Below are positions 9,962-18,351 of a stretch of 64,000 nucleotides of DNA, in pieces. Both the position numbers and the translations under genes were made by a program. The DNA comes from Bosea sp. ANAM02 (GTDB lineage: Bacteria > Pseudomonadota > Alphaproteobacteria > Rhizobiales > Beijerinckiaceae): assembly GCF_011764485.1 (NCBI RefSeq), contig NZ_AP022848.1:400001-464000 (forward strand), given 5' to 3'. The notes below the pieces were generated by a model that was not told the DNA's origin, ran no database searches, and saw only the letters and a list, made by a program, of their open reading frames with translations. The first letter of the stretch is position 1, and every line of letters starts with the position of its first letter.

Positions 9962-9978
9962 CGATTCAGGATGAATCG
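9962..9978. promoter_or_regulatory. Inverted repeat CGATTCA-GGA-TGAATCG upstream of the L,D-transpeptidase gene
   Basis: A perfect 7-base-arm palindrome with a 3-base spacer lies about 80 bases upstream of the transpeptidase start. Each arm contains a GANTC site (GATTC and GAATC), the recognition sequence of the cell-cycle methylase CcrM in alphaproteobacteria. It may be an operator or simply a chance hairpin. Confidence 0.35.
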
Positions 9979-10040
9979 CCGGTGAACTCCACTCTCTATG
10001 AATATTTGGCGCCCGGATCGCCGCAGTTTTTTGACAACGC

Positions 10041-10090
10041 CCTTTGTCATTCCGGGTTCGCGCCTATGGCGCGCCCCGGAATGACAAGGG
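10041..10090. repeat. Short GTCATTCCGG palindromic intergenic element
   Basis: TTGTCATTCCGGG and its complement CCCGGAATGACAA face each other around GCGCC-rich loop sequence, making a 50-base near-perfect palindrome. It sits just past the hmuV stop and is the shortest member of the repeat family seen elsewhere in the window (20069, 37561, 38773, 42027, 54153, 56538, 60203). It could serve as a transcript 3-prime end hairpin for hmuTUV. Confidence 0.8.
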
Positions 10091-10101
10091 GCAACCGAGC
10101 C

Positions 10102-10926
10102 TTACGCCGCCGGCCGGGCGCGGTGCTGCTGCGGCAGCAGGAAGGGCAGGCCGGGCGCGGGGGCGCGGCTCAGCGTCAGGTCGACCTTGAAGACCTGGCG
10201 CAGCAGGGCGTCGTCCAGCGTCTTCGCCGGCGGGCCCTGCGCGATGATGTGGCCCTGATCCATCACGACGAGATGGTCGGCATATGTCACGGCGAGATTG
10301 AGATCGTGCAGCACGATCAGCACCGCGACGCCGCGCGCGGCGATGCTGCGGGCCATGTCGAGCAGGGCGAGCTGGTGACAGAGGTCGAGGCTGGCGATCG
10401 GCTCGTCGAGGAAGAGCACCTGCCGCTCGGCGATGCTGCGGCCGGCCTCGAGCTGGCAGAGCACGCGGGCGAACTGGACGCGCTGCTGCTCGCCGCCGGA
10501 AAGGGTCTGGTAGCGCCGGCCGGCGAGATCGATGACACCGGCCGCGGCGAGGCTTTCGGCGACGATGGCTTCGCGCCGCTGGCGGGTCAGCGCCCGGCCG
10601 ATGCCGTCGACGCCGAGGCTCGCGACCTCGTAGACGCTGAACGGGAAGACGAGGCGGGCATGCTGCGCCATGACCGCGCGCACGCAGGCCAGGCGCCAGG
10701 CCGGGATGGCGGCGAGCGGCTCGCCGGCGATGCGGACCTCGCCGCCGGCCGGCCTGATCTCGCCGGTCAGGAGCTTGAGCAGGGTCGATTTGCCGGCGCC
10801 GTTGGGGCCGATCAGAATCGTCGTCGTGCCGCCGGCGAGTTGCAGGTCGGCATCGGCGACGAGCTTGCGCCCGCCCGCGAGGAAGCTGACGCCATGGCCG
10901 GAGAGGATCGGGTTCGCGTCAGACAT
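10102..10926 (-). CDS. hmuV: Heme ABC transporter ATP-binding protein
   Basis: This is the cytoplasmic ATPase of a heme importer. The 274-aa product has Walker A GPNGAGKST at 40-48, the signature LSGGEQQR at 142-149, Walker B LFLDEP at 171-176 and the H-loop His in VLHDLNLAV. The start overlaps the end of hmuU by 8 bases (ATGTCTGA), indicating translational coupling. Assignment to heme rather than siderophore or vitamin B12 rests on the linked hmuT-like binding protein and on the divergent heme oxygenase and hutX genes. Confidence 0.92.
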   Translation of the reverse strand: MSDANPILSGHGVSFLAGGRKLVADADLQLAGGTTTILIGPNGAGKSTLLKLLTGEIRPAGGEVRIAGEPLAAIPAWRLACVRAVMAQHARLVFPFSVYEVASLGVDGIGRALTRQRREAIVAESLAAAGVIDLAGRRYQTLSGGEQQRVQFARVLCQLEAGRSIAERQVLFLDEPIASLDLCHQLALLDMARSIAARGVAVLIVLHDLNLAVTYADHLVVMDQGHIIAQGPPAKTLDDALLRQVFKVDLTLSRAPAPGLPFLLPQQHRARPAA

Positions 10927-12025
10927 CGATCAGGCTCGCGCGGCGCAAGAGCAGCCAGAGGAAGAAGGGCGCGCCGATCGTGGCGGTGACGATGCCGATC
11001 GGCAGCTCGGCCGGGACGACGACGAGACGAGCGACGATATCGGCGCCGACCAGCAGCATGGCGCCGCCCAAGGCCGAGAGCGGCAGCAGCAGGCGATGGT
11101 CGGGGCCGACCGAGAGCCGGATCAGATGGGGCACGACGATGCCGACGAAACCGACCATGCCGGCCGAGGCGACGCTCGCGCCGACGGCGAGCGCGACCAG
11201 CAGGATCGCCAGCGCCTTGATGCGCTGGACGGGGATGCCGAGATGATAGGCCTCGGCCTCTCCAAGCATCAGCCCGTTCAGGCCGCGCGCCAGCAGCGGC
11301 ATCAAGAGGAGCAGCGGCAGGATGATCGGCGCGACCACGGATAGCTTCGTCCAGCTCGCGCCGCCGAGGCTGCCCAGCGACCAGAAGGTCAGGTCGCGCA
11401 ATTGCCGGTCGTCCGAGATGAAGGAGAGCTGGCCGGTCAGGGCACCCGCCATGGCGCCGAGCGCGACGCCGGCGAGCAGCATGGTCGCGACCGAGGTCCG
11501 GCCGCCGCGCGTCGAGATCAGATAGAGCGCGAGCGTGGTGATCAGCCCGCCGCAGAAAGCGCCGAAAGGCAGGGCGGCGAAGGGCAATTTCATCATCGTG
11601 CCGGCGAGGAAGCGGTCGCCGAGGACGATGGTGGCTGCCGCCGCGAGGCCGGCGCCGCTCGACACGCCGACGAGGCCGGGATCGGCGAGCGGATTGCGGA
11701 ACAGGCCCTGCATCAGCGCGCCGGACACGGCGAGGCCGGCACCGACGAGCAGGCCCAGCAGCACGCGCGGCAGGCGGATGTTGAGGACCACGAGGACGTC
11801 GCGCCCTTCGAGCAGGCTCGTGTCGCCCGTCAGGCGCGCCATCAGGATCTCGGCGACACGGCCGGGCGGGATCGAGATCGCGCCCTGGCCGATCGCGACG
11901 ATCGTCAGGAACAGGCAGGCCAGGGCCAGGCCGATGACGGCGAGCAGGCCGGCGCGGCGGCGGCCGGCGATCAGCGTCGTCAGGCTCGATGAGGACATGG
12001 CCGGGGACGGTGCCGCGAGGGTCAC
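10919..12025 (-). CDS. hmuU: Heme ABC transporter permease, FecCD family
   Basis: The 368-aa inner-membrane permease shows the FecCD/BtuC pattern of about ten membrane helices. Landmarks are IRLPRVLLGLLVGAGLAVSGALMQGLFRNPLADPGLVGVSSGAG, which includes the conserved coupling segment, and GFVGIVVPHLIRL near residue 310. A GTG at 12025 overlaps the hmuT stop in a GTGA arrangement and was taken as the start; an ATG at 11998 would shorten it by nine residues. It works with HmuT and HmuV to bring heme into the cytosol. Confidence 0.93.
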   Translation of the reverse strand: MTLAAPSPAMSSSSLTTLIAGRRRAGLLAVIGLALACLFLTIVAIGQGAISIPPGRVAEILMARLTGDTSLLEGRDVLVVLNIRLPRVLLGLLVGAGLAVSGALMQGLFRNPLADPGLVGVSSGAGLAAAATIVLGDRFLAGTMMKLPFAALPFGAFCGGLITTLALYLISTRGGRTSVATMLLAGVALGAMAGALTGQLSFISDDRQLRDLTFWSLGSLGGASWTKLSVVAPIILPLLLLMPLLARGLNGLMLGEAEAYHLGIPVQRIKALAILLVALAVGASVASAGMVGFVGIVVPHLIRLSVGPDHRLLLPLSALGGAMLLVGADIVARLVVVPAELPIGIVTATIGAPFFLWLLLRRASLIDV

Positions 12026-12981
12026 GGGGCGGCAGCGGTCTTGAGCGGCGGGATCGCGGCTTCCGGATAGATCGCGGCCATCAGGTCGCGCGCCGCCATC
12101 GGCGTGCGCGGGCCGAAGCCGAGCAGATAGAGCCCGTCCATATGGACCAGCCGTTTGTTGCCGGCGGCCGGAACCTGGGAGAAGGCGGGCATCGCGAAAA
12201 GCTCGTCCGGTGTGACGTTGTGGGCGCTGCTGTTGCGCATCATCAGCACCATGTCGGGCGCCGCGGCGGCGATCGCCTCGTCGGTCATCGGCTTGTAGCC
12301 TTCGATGGCGTCGGCGACATTGATGCCGCCAGCCAGCGCGATGATGCCGTCGGCCGAGCTGTTGCGCCCGCCGACCAGAGCGCGGCCGTTCTGCAGCGAG
12401 AGCAGGAAGAGGATGCGCTTCTTCTTCGCGATGCCGGAGCGCAGCGTCGCGAGCTCGTCGAAGCCGGCCTTGGTCTGGGCGGCCAGCCGCTCGGCCGGGG
12501 CGCCTGCGCCGATCGCGGCACCGATGGCTGCGATCTTGGCGGTGACGCCGTCCGGCGACAGCCCGTCAGCGATGCGGGCGATCTTCACGCCGGATTCGAT
12601 GAGCAGCGACACCGCATCCGGCGGGCCGGCGCCGTCGATCAGCATGATCATCGTGGGCTTCAGCGATAGCACGCCCTCGGCCGATAGCGCCCGGACATAG
12701 CCGACATTGGCCTTCTGCTTCAGCGCCTCGGGCGGGAACTGGCTGGTCGAGTCGATGCCGACGATGCGGTCCTGCAGGCCGAGCGCATAGATCACTTCGG
12801 TGATGACGCCGCCGGCGATGACGATGCGGTCCGGCGTCTGGGCGAGTGCCGCCCCCGGCAGGGCGGGGGAGAGGGCGAGTCCACCGAGGCCGAGCGCGCT
12901 CAGGCCAAGGGCTGCCGTCAATTCGCGGCGGTTAGGCTGCCGAAAGCCGCGATGCGCTGTGATGAGGCGCGAGCCGGACAT
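12022..12981 (-). CDS. hmuT: Periplasmic heme-binding protein of the heme ABC importer
   Basis: The 319-aa protein has an N-terminal export signal with a twin-arginine-like NRRELTAALGLSALGLGG segment and cleavage after ALAQ near residue 48, followed by a class III helical-backbone binding protein domain. The domain opens with RIVIAGGVITEVIYALGLQDRIVGIDSTSQFP, a pattern shared by HmuT proteins, and the core has ALSAEGVLSLKPTMIML. It is the first gene of hmuTUV and transcribes away from the heme oxygenase gene across a long AT-rich region. The Tat call is tentative because the motif lacks the usual Phe-Leu-Lys. Confidence 0.92.
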   Translation of the reverse strand: MSGSRLITAHRGFRQPNRRELTAALGLSALGLGGLALSPALPGAALAQTPDRIVIAGGVITEVIYALGLQDRIVGIDSTSQFPPEALKQKANVGYVRALSAEGVLSLKPTMIMLIDGAGPPDAVSLLIESGVKIARIADGLSPDGVTAKIAAIGAAIGAGAPAERLAAQTKAGFDELATLRSGIAKKKRILFLLSLQNGRALVGGRNSSADGIIALAGGINVADAIEGYKPMTDEAIAAAAPDMVLMMRNSSAHNVTPDELFAMPAFSQVPAAGNKRLVHMDGLYLLGFGPRTPMAARDLMAAIYPEAAIPPLKTAAAP

Positions 12982-13327
12982 GTCGCAACTCCATTGGGGG
13001 CAGACGGCGGCTTTGCCGGCCTAGGCCCAGACAAGAAGGTTGTGGTCAGTTTAAAATGATTCAATACAAAGCAAACTCTGTTTTTAATTATTAAAAACAA
13101 GATTTACTTTGCAGTATTATTGACGCTGATATGAGCCTTTACTACAAGGGGTCAAGGGCAACGCCGCTGCGCAGCCGGTCTCGTCGGGCGATATCCGTCG
13201 AGCGGTCCGCCTTCGGGCCTTGCGCATGTCCGGATCGGCGCCGCCTTCTAGGGAGCCTGACCGGATGGCTTTTGCCCGGTTTCGTTCGGTTTCCGCCGTT
13301 TCGGCGCGTCAGATGCAGGGTTTGCCG
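12982..13327. promoter_or_regulatory. Divergent heme-locus control region with two candidate iron-responsive operators
   Basis: This 346-base gap between hmuT and the heme oxygenase gene has no supported gene. Bases 13045-13130 are strikingly AT-rich against the surrounding GC-rich DNA. At 13050-13066 the sequence TTTAAAA-TGA-TTCAATA matches 11 of 14 fixed positions of the Irr ICE box as I recall it (TTTAGAA-N3-TTCTAAA). At 13079-13099 there is a perfect palindrome, TGTTTTTAA-TTA-TTAAAAACA, with 9-base arms. Both are well placed to control transcription in each direction. Iron control of heme uptake is expected from other Rhizobiales; binding by a specific regulator is inference. Confidence 0.6.
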
Positions 13328-13675
13328 ATGTTCATCGCTATGAATCGCTTCAAGGTCGTCAAGGGCGAGGAAGCCGCCTTCGAAACGGTCTGGTCCTCGC
13401 GCAAGAGCCGGCTCGACGAGATGCCGGGCTTCCTCTCCTTCCACCTGCTGAAGGGACCGGAAAAAGAGGACCACACCCTCTATTCCTCGCATACGAGCTG
13501 GGCCTCGAAGGAAGATTTCACGGCCTGGACCAAGTCCGAGCAGTTCCGCGAGTCGCATCGCAATGCCGGCCAGCCGCGTCCGAAGCCGATCTATCTCGGC
13601 CATCCCGAGTTCGAGGGTTTCGAGACCGTCCTGAGCGAGAGCAACCCGCACCTGCCCCGTCAGGCGGCCGAGTGA
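13328..13675 (+). CDS. IsdG/HmuQ-type heme-degrading monooxygenase
   Basis: The 115-aa ABM-domain protein starts MFIAMNRFKVVKG and carries Asn6, Trp67 (FTAWTKS) and His77 (RESHRNA), which match the Asn-Trp-His catalytic triad of IsdG-type heme oxygenases almost position for position. It would open the heme ring in the cytosol to release iron. The frame is open upstream to 13220, but the ATG at 13328 gives the family start. It lies 10 bases before hutX and diverges from hmuTUV, so import and breakdown are encoded back to back. HmuQ of Bradyrhizobium is the closest relative I can recall. Confidence 0.9.
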   Translation: MFIAMNRFKVVKGEEAAFETVWSSRKSRLDEMPGFLSFHLLKGPEKEDHTLYSSHTSWASKEDFTAWTKSEQFRESHRNAGQPRPKPIYLGHPEFEGFETVLSESNPHLPRQAAE

Positions 13676-13685
13676 GGCTTTTCCG

Positions 13686-14207
13686 ATGACCGCCGCCGAC
13701 ACCATCGCGCAGGACCCGATCGACCATGCGCGCGACCTGCTCGCCGCCAAGCCGGACGGCCTGATCGAGGCGATTGCGCGCGAGGCCAAGGTCTCGACGC
13801 GGGCCGTGCTTGAGCTTCTGCCTGCCGAGCAGCGTCAGTTCGTGGCGCCCGAGCGCTTCGAGGATGTCTGGAAGGAGCTTGCAACCTGGGGGACGGTACT
13901 CTTCCTGATGCATACGCCCGATATCGTCTTGGAATGCGAGGGCTCGCTGCCGGTCGGCAGCTTCGGCCATGGCTATTACAATATCCACGGCGACAGCCCG
14001 ATCGGCGGGCATATCAAGGCCGAGAACTGCCGGGCGATCTATCTGGTCGACCGGTCGACGGCGCAGGGCCGGCGCGCCTGCTCGGTGCAGTTCTTCAACG
14101 GCTCGGGCGAGGTGATGTTCAAGGTCTTCGTTCGGCGCGATGCCGCGCGTGCCTTGCTGCCGGACCAGTTGGCGCGGTTTGAGGCGCTCAAGACAAAATT
14201 CGCCTGA
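13686..14207 (+). CDS. hutX: Cytosolic heme utilization carrier protein, HutX/HuvX family
   Basis: The 173-aa protein matches the HutX/HuvX/HugX family, cytosolic heme-binding proteins that carry imported heme to a heme oxygenase. Recognisable segments are VLELLPAEQRQFV, the WGTVLFLMHTPDIVLECEGSL strand region, GYYNIHGDSPIGGHIK and SVQFFNGSGEVMFKVFVRRD, the last being strongly conserved. No signal peptide is present. It follows the IsdG-type oxygenase by 10 bases and almost certainly shares its transcript. Confidence 0.92.
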   Translation: MTAADTIAQDPIDHARDLLAAKPDGLIEAIAREAKVSTRAVLELLPAEQRQFVAPERFEDVWKELATWGTVLFLMHTPDIVLECEGSLPVGSFGHGYYNIHGDSPIGGHIKAENCRAIYLVDRSTAQGRRACSVQFFNGSGEVMFKVFVRRDAARALLPDQLARFEALKTKFA

Positions 14208-14348
14208 GCCGTAAAATCGACACCGTGCGCGTTTCTTGCATCGCGTGGCATAAGCCGCGCGGTGCGGCCACCGATGCAGGGCGATGAGCGGAATTCACCA
14301 TTCGTTAACCATGTTGACGCAGCCTTCACGGCAGAAGGCCCGTCGAGC

Positions 14349-15794
14349 ATGACTGCCTACCGCGACCGAGAGCCCTCGGACGGCGCGGCGGATATCGCCG
14401 GCGAGAGCCTGTCCGACGCTGCGACGACGGGGGTCGATATGGCCGCGCATGTCACCATGGATCGGGCCCATCTGCCGCATGGACGCCCGGGGCTGGCGCT
14501 GGCGGCCGGACGCCGGTTCGTGGCGAGGCGGATGCCTGCCCTGGGCTCGGCGTTCCTGCTCGGACTGCGCTTCATCCAGGCCCGACTGATCTCGGTTTGG
14601 GGCCTGATCATCGCGGCCGCCCTGTGCCCACCCTTCGTCTTCGCCGCCTTCGCGGTGTTCTCCGCGGCGGTCAATTTCGTTTCGATCGCTTCGCTGATGA
14701 GGCTGGAGGCGGTGTTCTTCCAGAACAGCGATCGCGCCCGGCTCGGCCTCGCCTTCCGGCTCGCATGTGCCGTCGGCGTGGGTTTCATGGCCGTCATCAC
14801 GCTCGCTCTGACCGGGCTTGTCCTGACCGGGTGGGTCGCGCCGGCGGTCGCCTTCTTCTTCCTGGTCTCGCTGGCGGCGCGCTCGATCCTGCGCCTGCTC
14901 TGGTCCGAGGCCACGGCAGAGGGGGATTTCCGCGCCATCGGCAACAGCAATGTCGTCCAGGCCGTGGTGCAGCCGGCGATCATGCTGGTCCTGATTGCGA
15001 TCTTCGGACCGAAGGCGCTGACCCTGTTCATGGCCGATGCGCTGGGGCATGTGCTGGCCGCTCTCTATCTCCTGCGGCGCCGGCAGGATTCCGTCGCCGA
15101 GCTGATCCAGCCGGCGCTCTGGTCGTGGCGCAGCCTCACCGAGGCGGCGCTGCGCTGGCGGGACGCCCCGCGCGCCCTGCTGCCTTCGGCGCTGCTGGCC
15201 TATGGCTTCGCGATCGCGCCGCTGCTGGCGCTGCCCTATGCGAGTAATACCGTGCTCGCCGCGCAGGTCGCGCTGTCGATGCGCCTGCTCGACATGCCGA
15301 GCCAGATGTTCGGGACGGTCTCCATCCCGCTGGTGCTGAACCGGCTGCGCGCCTATGCCGGCCCGCGTCGGCGCTTCTGGGCGCGAATCATGGCGCTCGG
15401 CCTGATCGCCGGCGCAACCGTCCTGTTCAGCGTCATCGCCGTCGCCTCGCTCGTGGCCGATCATTGGCTGATGGGGACGCAGTGGCAGGACCTCGGCGAG
15501 GTCGTCGCGCTGCTGGCGGCGTTCTATATCGGCATTGCCGTGCTCGGGCCGTTGCAGGAAGTGGCGACGCTGTCGCGTCAGCCCTTCTGGCAGGTCGCGA
15601 TCAATGCCGTTGCATTGGTCGCGATCGTCGGCGCGATGGCGTGGTTCCGGGCCCTGTCGCCGGAGCTGCTGCTGACGATCGGCGCCATCTCGATTCTGCG
15701 GACGCTGACGCACACCGCCTTCATCTGGCTGCATCTCGACGATGCCGCCGAGGCGCCCACCCATGGACTCGCCGCCTCGGGGGCGACCCGCTAG
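14349..15794 (+). CDS. MOP-superfamily polysaccharide flippase / lipopolysaccharide biosynthesis membrane protein
   Basis: The 481-aa product has an approximately 75-residue hydrophilic N-terminus and then about a dozen hydrophobic segments in the Wzx/PST arrangement (for example ISVWGLIIAAALCPPFVFAAFAVF, and ILRTLTHTAFIWL near the C-terminus). Such proteins flip lipid-linked oligosaccharides across the inner membrane. No glycosyltransferases are adjacent, so the substrate is unknown. The ATG at 14349 is chosen over the 14262 start because the extra stretch is non-membrane and overlaps promoter-like DNA with TTAACCAT at 14305-14312, a possible CtrA half-site. It ends three bases before the convergent phosphatase gene. 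Confidence 0.8.
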   Translation: MTAYRDREPSDGAADIAGESLSDAATTGVDMAAHVTMDRAHLPHGRPGLALAAGRRFVARRMPALGSAFLLGLRFIQARLISVWGLIIAAALCPPFVFAAFAVFSAAVNFVSIASLMRLEAVFFQNSDRARLGLAFRLACAVGVGFMAVITLALTGLVLTGWVAPAVAFFFLVSLAARSILRLLWSEATAEGDFRAIGNSNVVQAVVQPAIMLVLIAIFGPKALTLFMADALGHVLAALYLLRRRQDSVAELIQPALWSWRSLTEAALRWRDAPRALLPSALLAYGFAIAPLLALPYASNTVLAAQVALSMRLLDMPSQMFGTVSIPLVLNRLRAYAGPRRRFWARIMALGLIAGATVLFSVIAVASLVADHWLMGTQWQDLGEVVALLAAFYIGIAVLGPLQEVATLSRQPFWQVAINAVALVAIVGAMAWFRALSPELLLTIGAISILRTLTHTAFIWLHLDDAAEAPTHGLAASGATR

Positions 15795-15796
15795 GG

Positions 15797-16519
15797 TTAC
15801 TCGCGCCGGATCAGCTTGTCGGCGACCAGCGAGGAGAAGAGCCCGGGCTTGAACTCGTGCTCGAGCCGCTCGGGATCGTAGACGGTCGCGACCCAGTCCA
15901 GGAAGGCGATGCCCTTCGCCTCGCCCTCGCGGCGATAGGCCTCGAAGAAGGCGTCGAGGATGCCGGTCTTGGCGAAGCGGAAATGGCCGTAGCGCAGCGA
16001 GAGCTGGCGCATGGCCTCGTCGAGCGGGCGCCCCTCATGGACCAGCAGATAGAGCGCCGAGAAGAAGCCGGCCCGGTCGGCGCCGGACTTGCAATGCACG
16101 AGCGCCGGCTCGTCGAGGCTCTCGAAGAAGACCTTGGCGCCGAGGATGGTTTCGCGATCCGGCGCGCCGCGCGAGCGCAGCACGAAATCGACCAGCTTGA
16201 TGCCGTGGCGCTCGCAGGCTTCCTTCTGGAGCGGCCAGGAGCCGTGCTCGCGTCCGCCGCGCAGGTTTACGATGGTCTTTACGCCCTTGCGCGCGAAGGC
16301 CGCGATCTGGCCCGGCGCCGGCTGGGCCGCGCGCCAGAGCCGCGGCGTGACGCGATGCGCGTTGAGATAGGCGAGCCGGAAGATGCCGTGGTCGACCAGC
16401 AGCATATTCGCCCAGGCACGCAGGCGCTGGCCGCGACCTTCGATCGGCCGGTCCCAGCGGGCGATGCGCGCCATTCGGCGGGCATAGCGCTCTTCGTCGG
16501 GGCGCAGGCGGCTCAGCAC
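15797..16519 (-). CDS. Tyrosine/dual-specificity phosphatase-family protein
   Basis: The 240-aa protein carries the Cys-phosphatase P-loop HCKSGADRAG (CX5R), preceded by an upstream conserved segment WRAAQPAPGQIAAFARKGVKTIVNLRGG, the usual DSP/tyrosine phosphatase substrate-recognition region. No signal peptide is visible, so it is probably cytosolic. The natural substrate is unknown: related proteins act on phosphotyrosine, phosphoinositides or other phosphoesters. It converges with the flippase gene with only two bases between stops. Confidence 0.88.
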   Translation of the reverse strand: MLSRLRPDEERYARRMARIARWDRPIEGRGQRLRAWANMLLVDHGIFRLAYLNAHRVTPRLWRAAQPAPGQIAAFARKGVKTIVNLRGGREHGSWPLQKEACERHGIKLVDFVLRSRGAPDRETILGAKVFFESLDEPALVHCKSGADRAGFFSALYLLVHEGRPLDEAMRQLSLRYGHFRFAKTGILDAFFEAYRREGEAKGIAFLDWVATVYDPERLEHEFKPGLFSSLVADKLIRRE

Positions 16520-16671
16520 GGCCTGGTCTCGGGTCTGTTCATGGTGCGCCGGATAGCAGCGTGGGCGTGCCTAGGCAAATCGTCCGATGACCGGACGCGA
16601 CGGAAAGGCTTGGACTTTTCGCCGCGAACTTGCATAAGGCCCGGCGAAATTCCAAAGCGACAGGTTCCAGC

Positions 16672-17208
16672 ATGCGTATCGACGCCATCTCCATCGGCAA
16701 GAACCCGCCTGAAGAAGTGAATGTCCTGATCGAAGTGGCGATCGGGGGCGAGCCGATCAAGTACGAGATGGACAAGGAGGCTGGCACGCTCTTCGTCGAC
16801 CGCTTCCTCTATACGCCGATGCGCTATCCCGGGAACTACGGCTTCATCCCGCATACGCTCTCGGAAGATGGCGACCCGTGCGACGTGCTCGTCGCCAATA
16901 CGCGCCCGCTGGTGCCGGGTTCCTACATCGCGGTGCGCCCGATCGGCGTGATGCTGATGGAGGACGAGGGCGGCGGCGACGAGAAGATCATCGCCGTGCC
17001 GGTGCCGAAGCTGACCAAGCGCTACGAGAACGTCCACAACTACACCGACCTGCCGCAGATCACGCTCGACCAGATCCAGCACTTCTTCGAGCACTACAAG
17101 GATCTCGAGCCTGGCAAATGGGTCAAGCTCAAGGGCTGGGGCGACGCCGCGATGGCCAAGAAGCTGATCACCGAGGCGATCGAGCGCGCGAAGGCCGCGA
17201 AGGGCTGA
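16672..17208 (+). CDS. ppa: Inorganic pyrophosphatase
   Basis: The cytosolic family I enzyme hydrolyses pyrophosphate to phosphate and drives biosynthetic reactions. The 178-aa product is of standard length. It shows YNxxxE-type residues in [19 protein letters not shown], the metal-binding [10 protein letters not shown] signature (D-x-D-P-x-D), and [13 protein letters not shown]. The ATG at 16672 ([15 protein letters not shown]) fits the family; the 16630 start adds 14 unrelated residues. The gene stands alone and is followed by a large palindromic repeat. Confidence 0.97.
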   Translation: MRIDAISIGKNPPEEVNVLIEVAIGGEPIKYEMDKEAGTLFVDRFLYTPMRYPGNYGFIPHTLSEDGDPCDVLVANTRPLVPGSYIAVRPIGVMLMEDEGGGDEKIIAVPVPKLTKRYENVHNYTDLPQITLDQIQHFFEHYKDLEPGKWVKLKGWGDAAMAKKLITEAIERAKAAKG

Positions 17209-17212
17209 GTTC

Positions 17213-17384
17213 CATCCCGCACGCGCTGCGGCACGTCAGTGCCGCTGTGCAGATACGGGACCGTTCTCAGGAAAGGCGCGTTCTCGTGCAGGGGGCGCCT
17301 TTTTTTTGGAGGCGCCTTCTCGTCGCGCGGTCCCGTGTCTGCGCCGCATCGCTACGCGCTGCACCGCGCACGGGATGACACGTG
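17213..17384. repeat. Large imperfect palindrome, copy 1 of 2
   Basis: The segment begins CCATCCCGCACGCGCTGCGGC and closes with GCGCACGGGATGACAC, which is a near-complement of the beginning. An inner hairpin GGCGCC-N11-GGCGCC at 17294-17316 with eight consecutive T bases sits at the centre. A second copy lies at 24960-25099, sharing CGCGCTGCGGCA and GCAGATACGGGA. Both copies follow a plus-strand gene and precede a minus-strand gene, so a bidirectional terminator role is possible. Confidence 0.75.
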
Positions 17385-17385
17385 T

Positions 17386-18261
17386 CTACGCCGCAATCGC
17401 CTCCGCCAGCGCCACCGTGCGGCGCGCCATCTCGGCATGCAGCAGTTCGACCATGCGGCCGTCGAGCTGGATCGCGCCCTTGCCGGCATTCTCCGGCAGG
17501 TCGAAGGCGGCGATGACGGCGCGGGCCTTGGTAAGCTCGGCCTCGTCGGGGGCGAAGGCCGTATTGGCCACCGCGACCTGCGAGGGGTGGATCAGGGTGC
17601 GGCCGTCGAAGCCGAGATCGCGGCCCTGCTCGCATTCGGCCAGGAAGCCGGCCTCGTCCTTGATGTCGTTATAGACGCCGTCGAGGATGTCGATGCCATG
17701 GGCGCGGGCGGCGAGCAGCGCGCTGGTCAGCCAGGGCAGCATCGGCGCACGGCCCGGCACGAAACGGGCGCGCGTCTCCTTGGCGAGGTCGTTGGTGCCC
17801 ATGACGAAGCAGGCGAGCCGCGTCACCGGATCGCGGGCGGCGCGGGCGATGCGCTCGACATCGAGGATGGCGAGCGGCGTCTCGATCATCGCCCAGACCG
17901 CGATGCCAGCGTCGGCCCAGAGGCCGTTCAACTGGTTGCCGACCTCGTGCAGCGTCTCCGGCGCGGAGACCTTCGGGATCAGGATCGCCTGCGGCTTCGC
18001 CTCGGCGGCGGCGGCGAGATCATCCGCGAACCAGGGCGTGCCGACGCCGTTGACGCGGATCACCAGCTCGCGCCGGCCATAGCCGCCGGCCTTCACTGCG
18101 GCGCAGACCTGCTCGCGCGCTGTCGCCTTGGCATCAGGGGCGACGGCGTCCTCCAGATCGAGGATCAGGACGTCGGCCGCGATCTCGCGGGCCTTTTCCA
18201 GTGCGCGGGCGTTGGAGCCCGGCATATAGAGGGCGCTGCGGCGGGGGCGTATCGTGCTCAT
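17386..18261 (-). CDS. HpcH/HpaI CoA-ester lyase family protein, (3S)-malyl-CoA thioesterase or malyl-CoA lyase-like
   Basis: The 291-aa TIM-barrel protein has the CitE-like metal and CoA landmarks: RRSALYMPGSNARALEKA, ILDLEDAVAPDAK, RVNGVGTPWF, ILIPKVSAPET, AMIETPLAI and FVMGTNDLAKE. Its short length and opening resemble the Mcl2 type, which hydrolyses (S)-malyl-CoA to malate, more than the longer Mcl1 lyase. The start is the ATG at 18261, 6-7 bases after AGGAGAG; the frame continues to 19353 only as an antisense shadow of DUF429. Its neighbour mesaconyl-CoA hydratase makes the methylmalyl-CoA that this family cleaves, supporting a place in the ethylmalonyl-CoA route. Exact activity is uncertain. 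Confidence 0.8.
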   Translation of the reverse strand: MSTIRPRRSALYMPGSNARALEKAREIAADVLILDLEDAVAPDAKATAREQVCAAVKAGGYGRRELVIRVNGVGTPWFADDLAAAAEAKPQAILIPKVSAPETLHEVGNQLNGLWADAGIAVWAMIETPLAILDVERIARAARDPVTRLACFVMGTNDLAKETRARFVPGRAPMLPWLTSALLAARAHGIDILDGVYNDIKDEAGFLAECEQGRDLGFDGRTLIHPSQVAVANTAFAPDEAELTKARAVIAAFDLPENAGKGAIQLDGRMVELLHAEMARRTVALAEAIAA

Positions 18262-18351
18262 GGTCTCTCCTGACACGGGCCGGCTTGTGCTGCGCTGCAC
18301 AGTAGAGCAACGCAGCCGCAATGCCAGCGCTGCGAAAGGCGGAGGAAACCG

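Noticed and set aside
14295..15764. 489-codon minus-strand frame opposite the flippase
   Set aside because: Charged and low-complexity translation (Gln/Arg/Asp-rich); it mirrors the hydrophobic plus-strand membrane gene.
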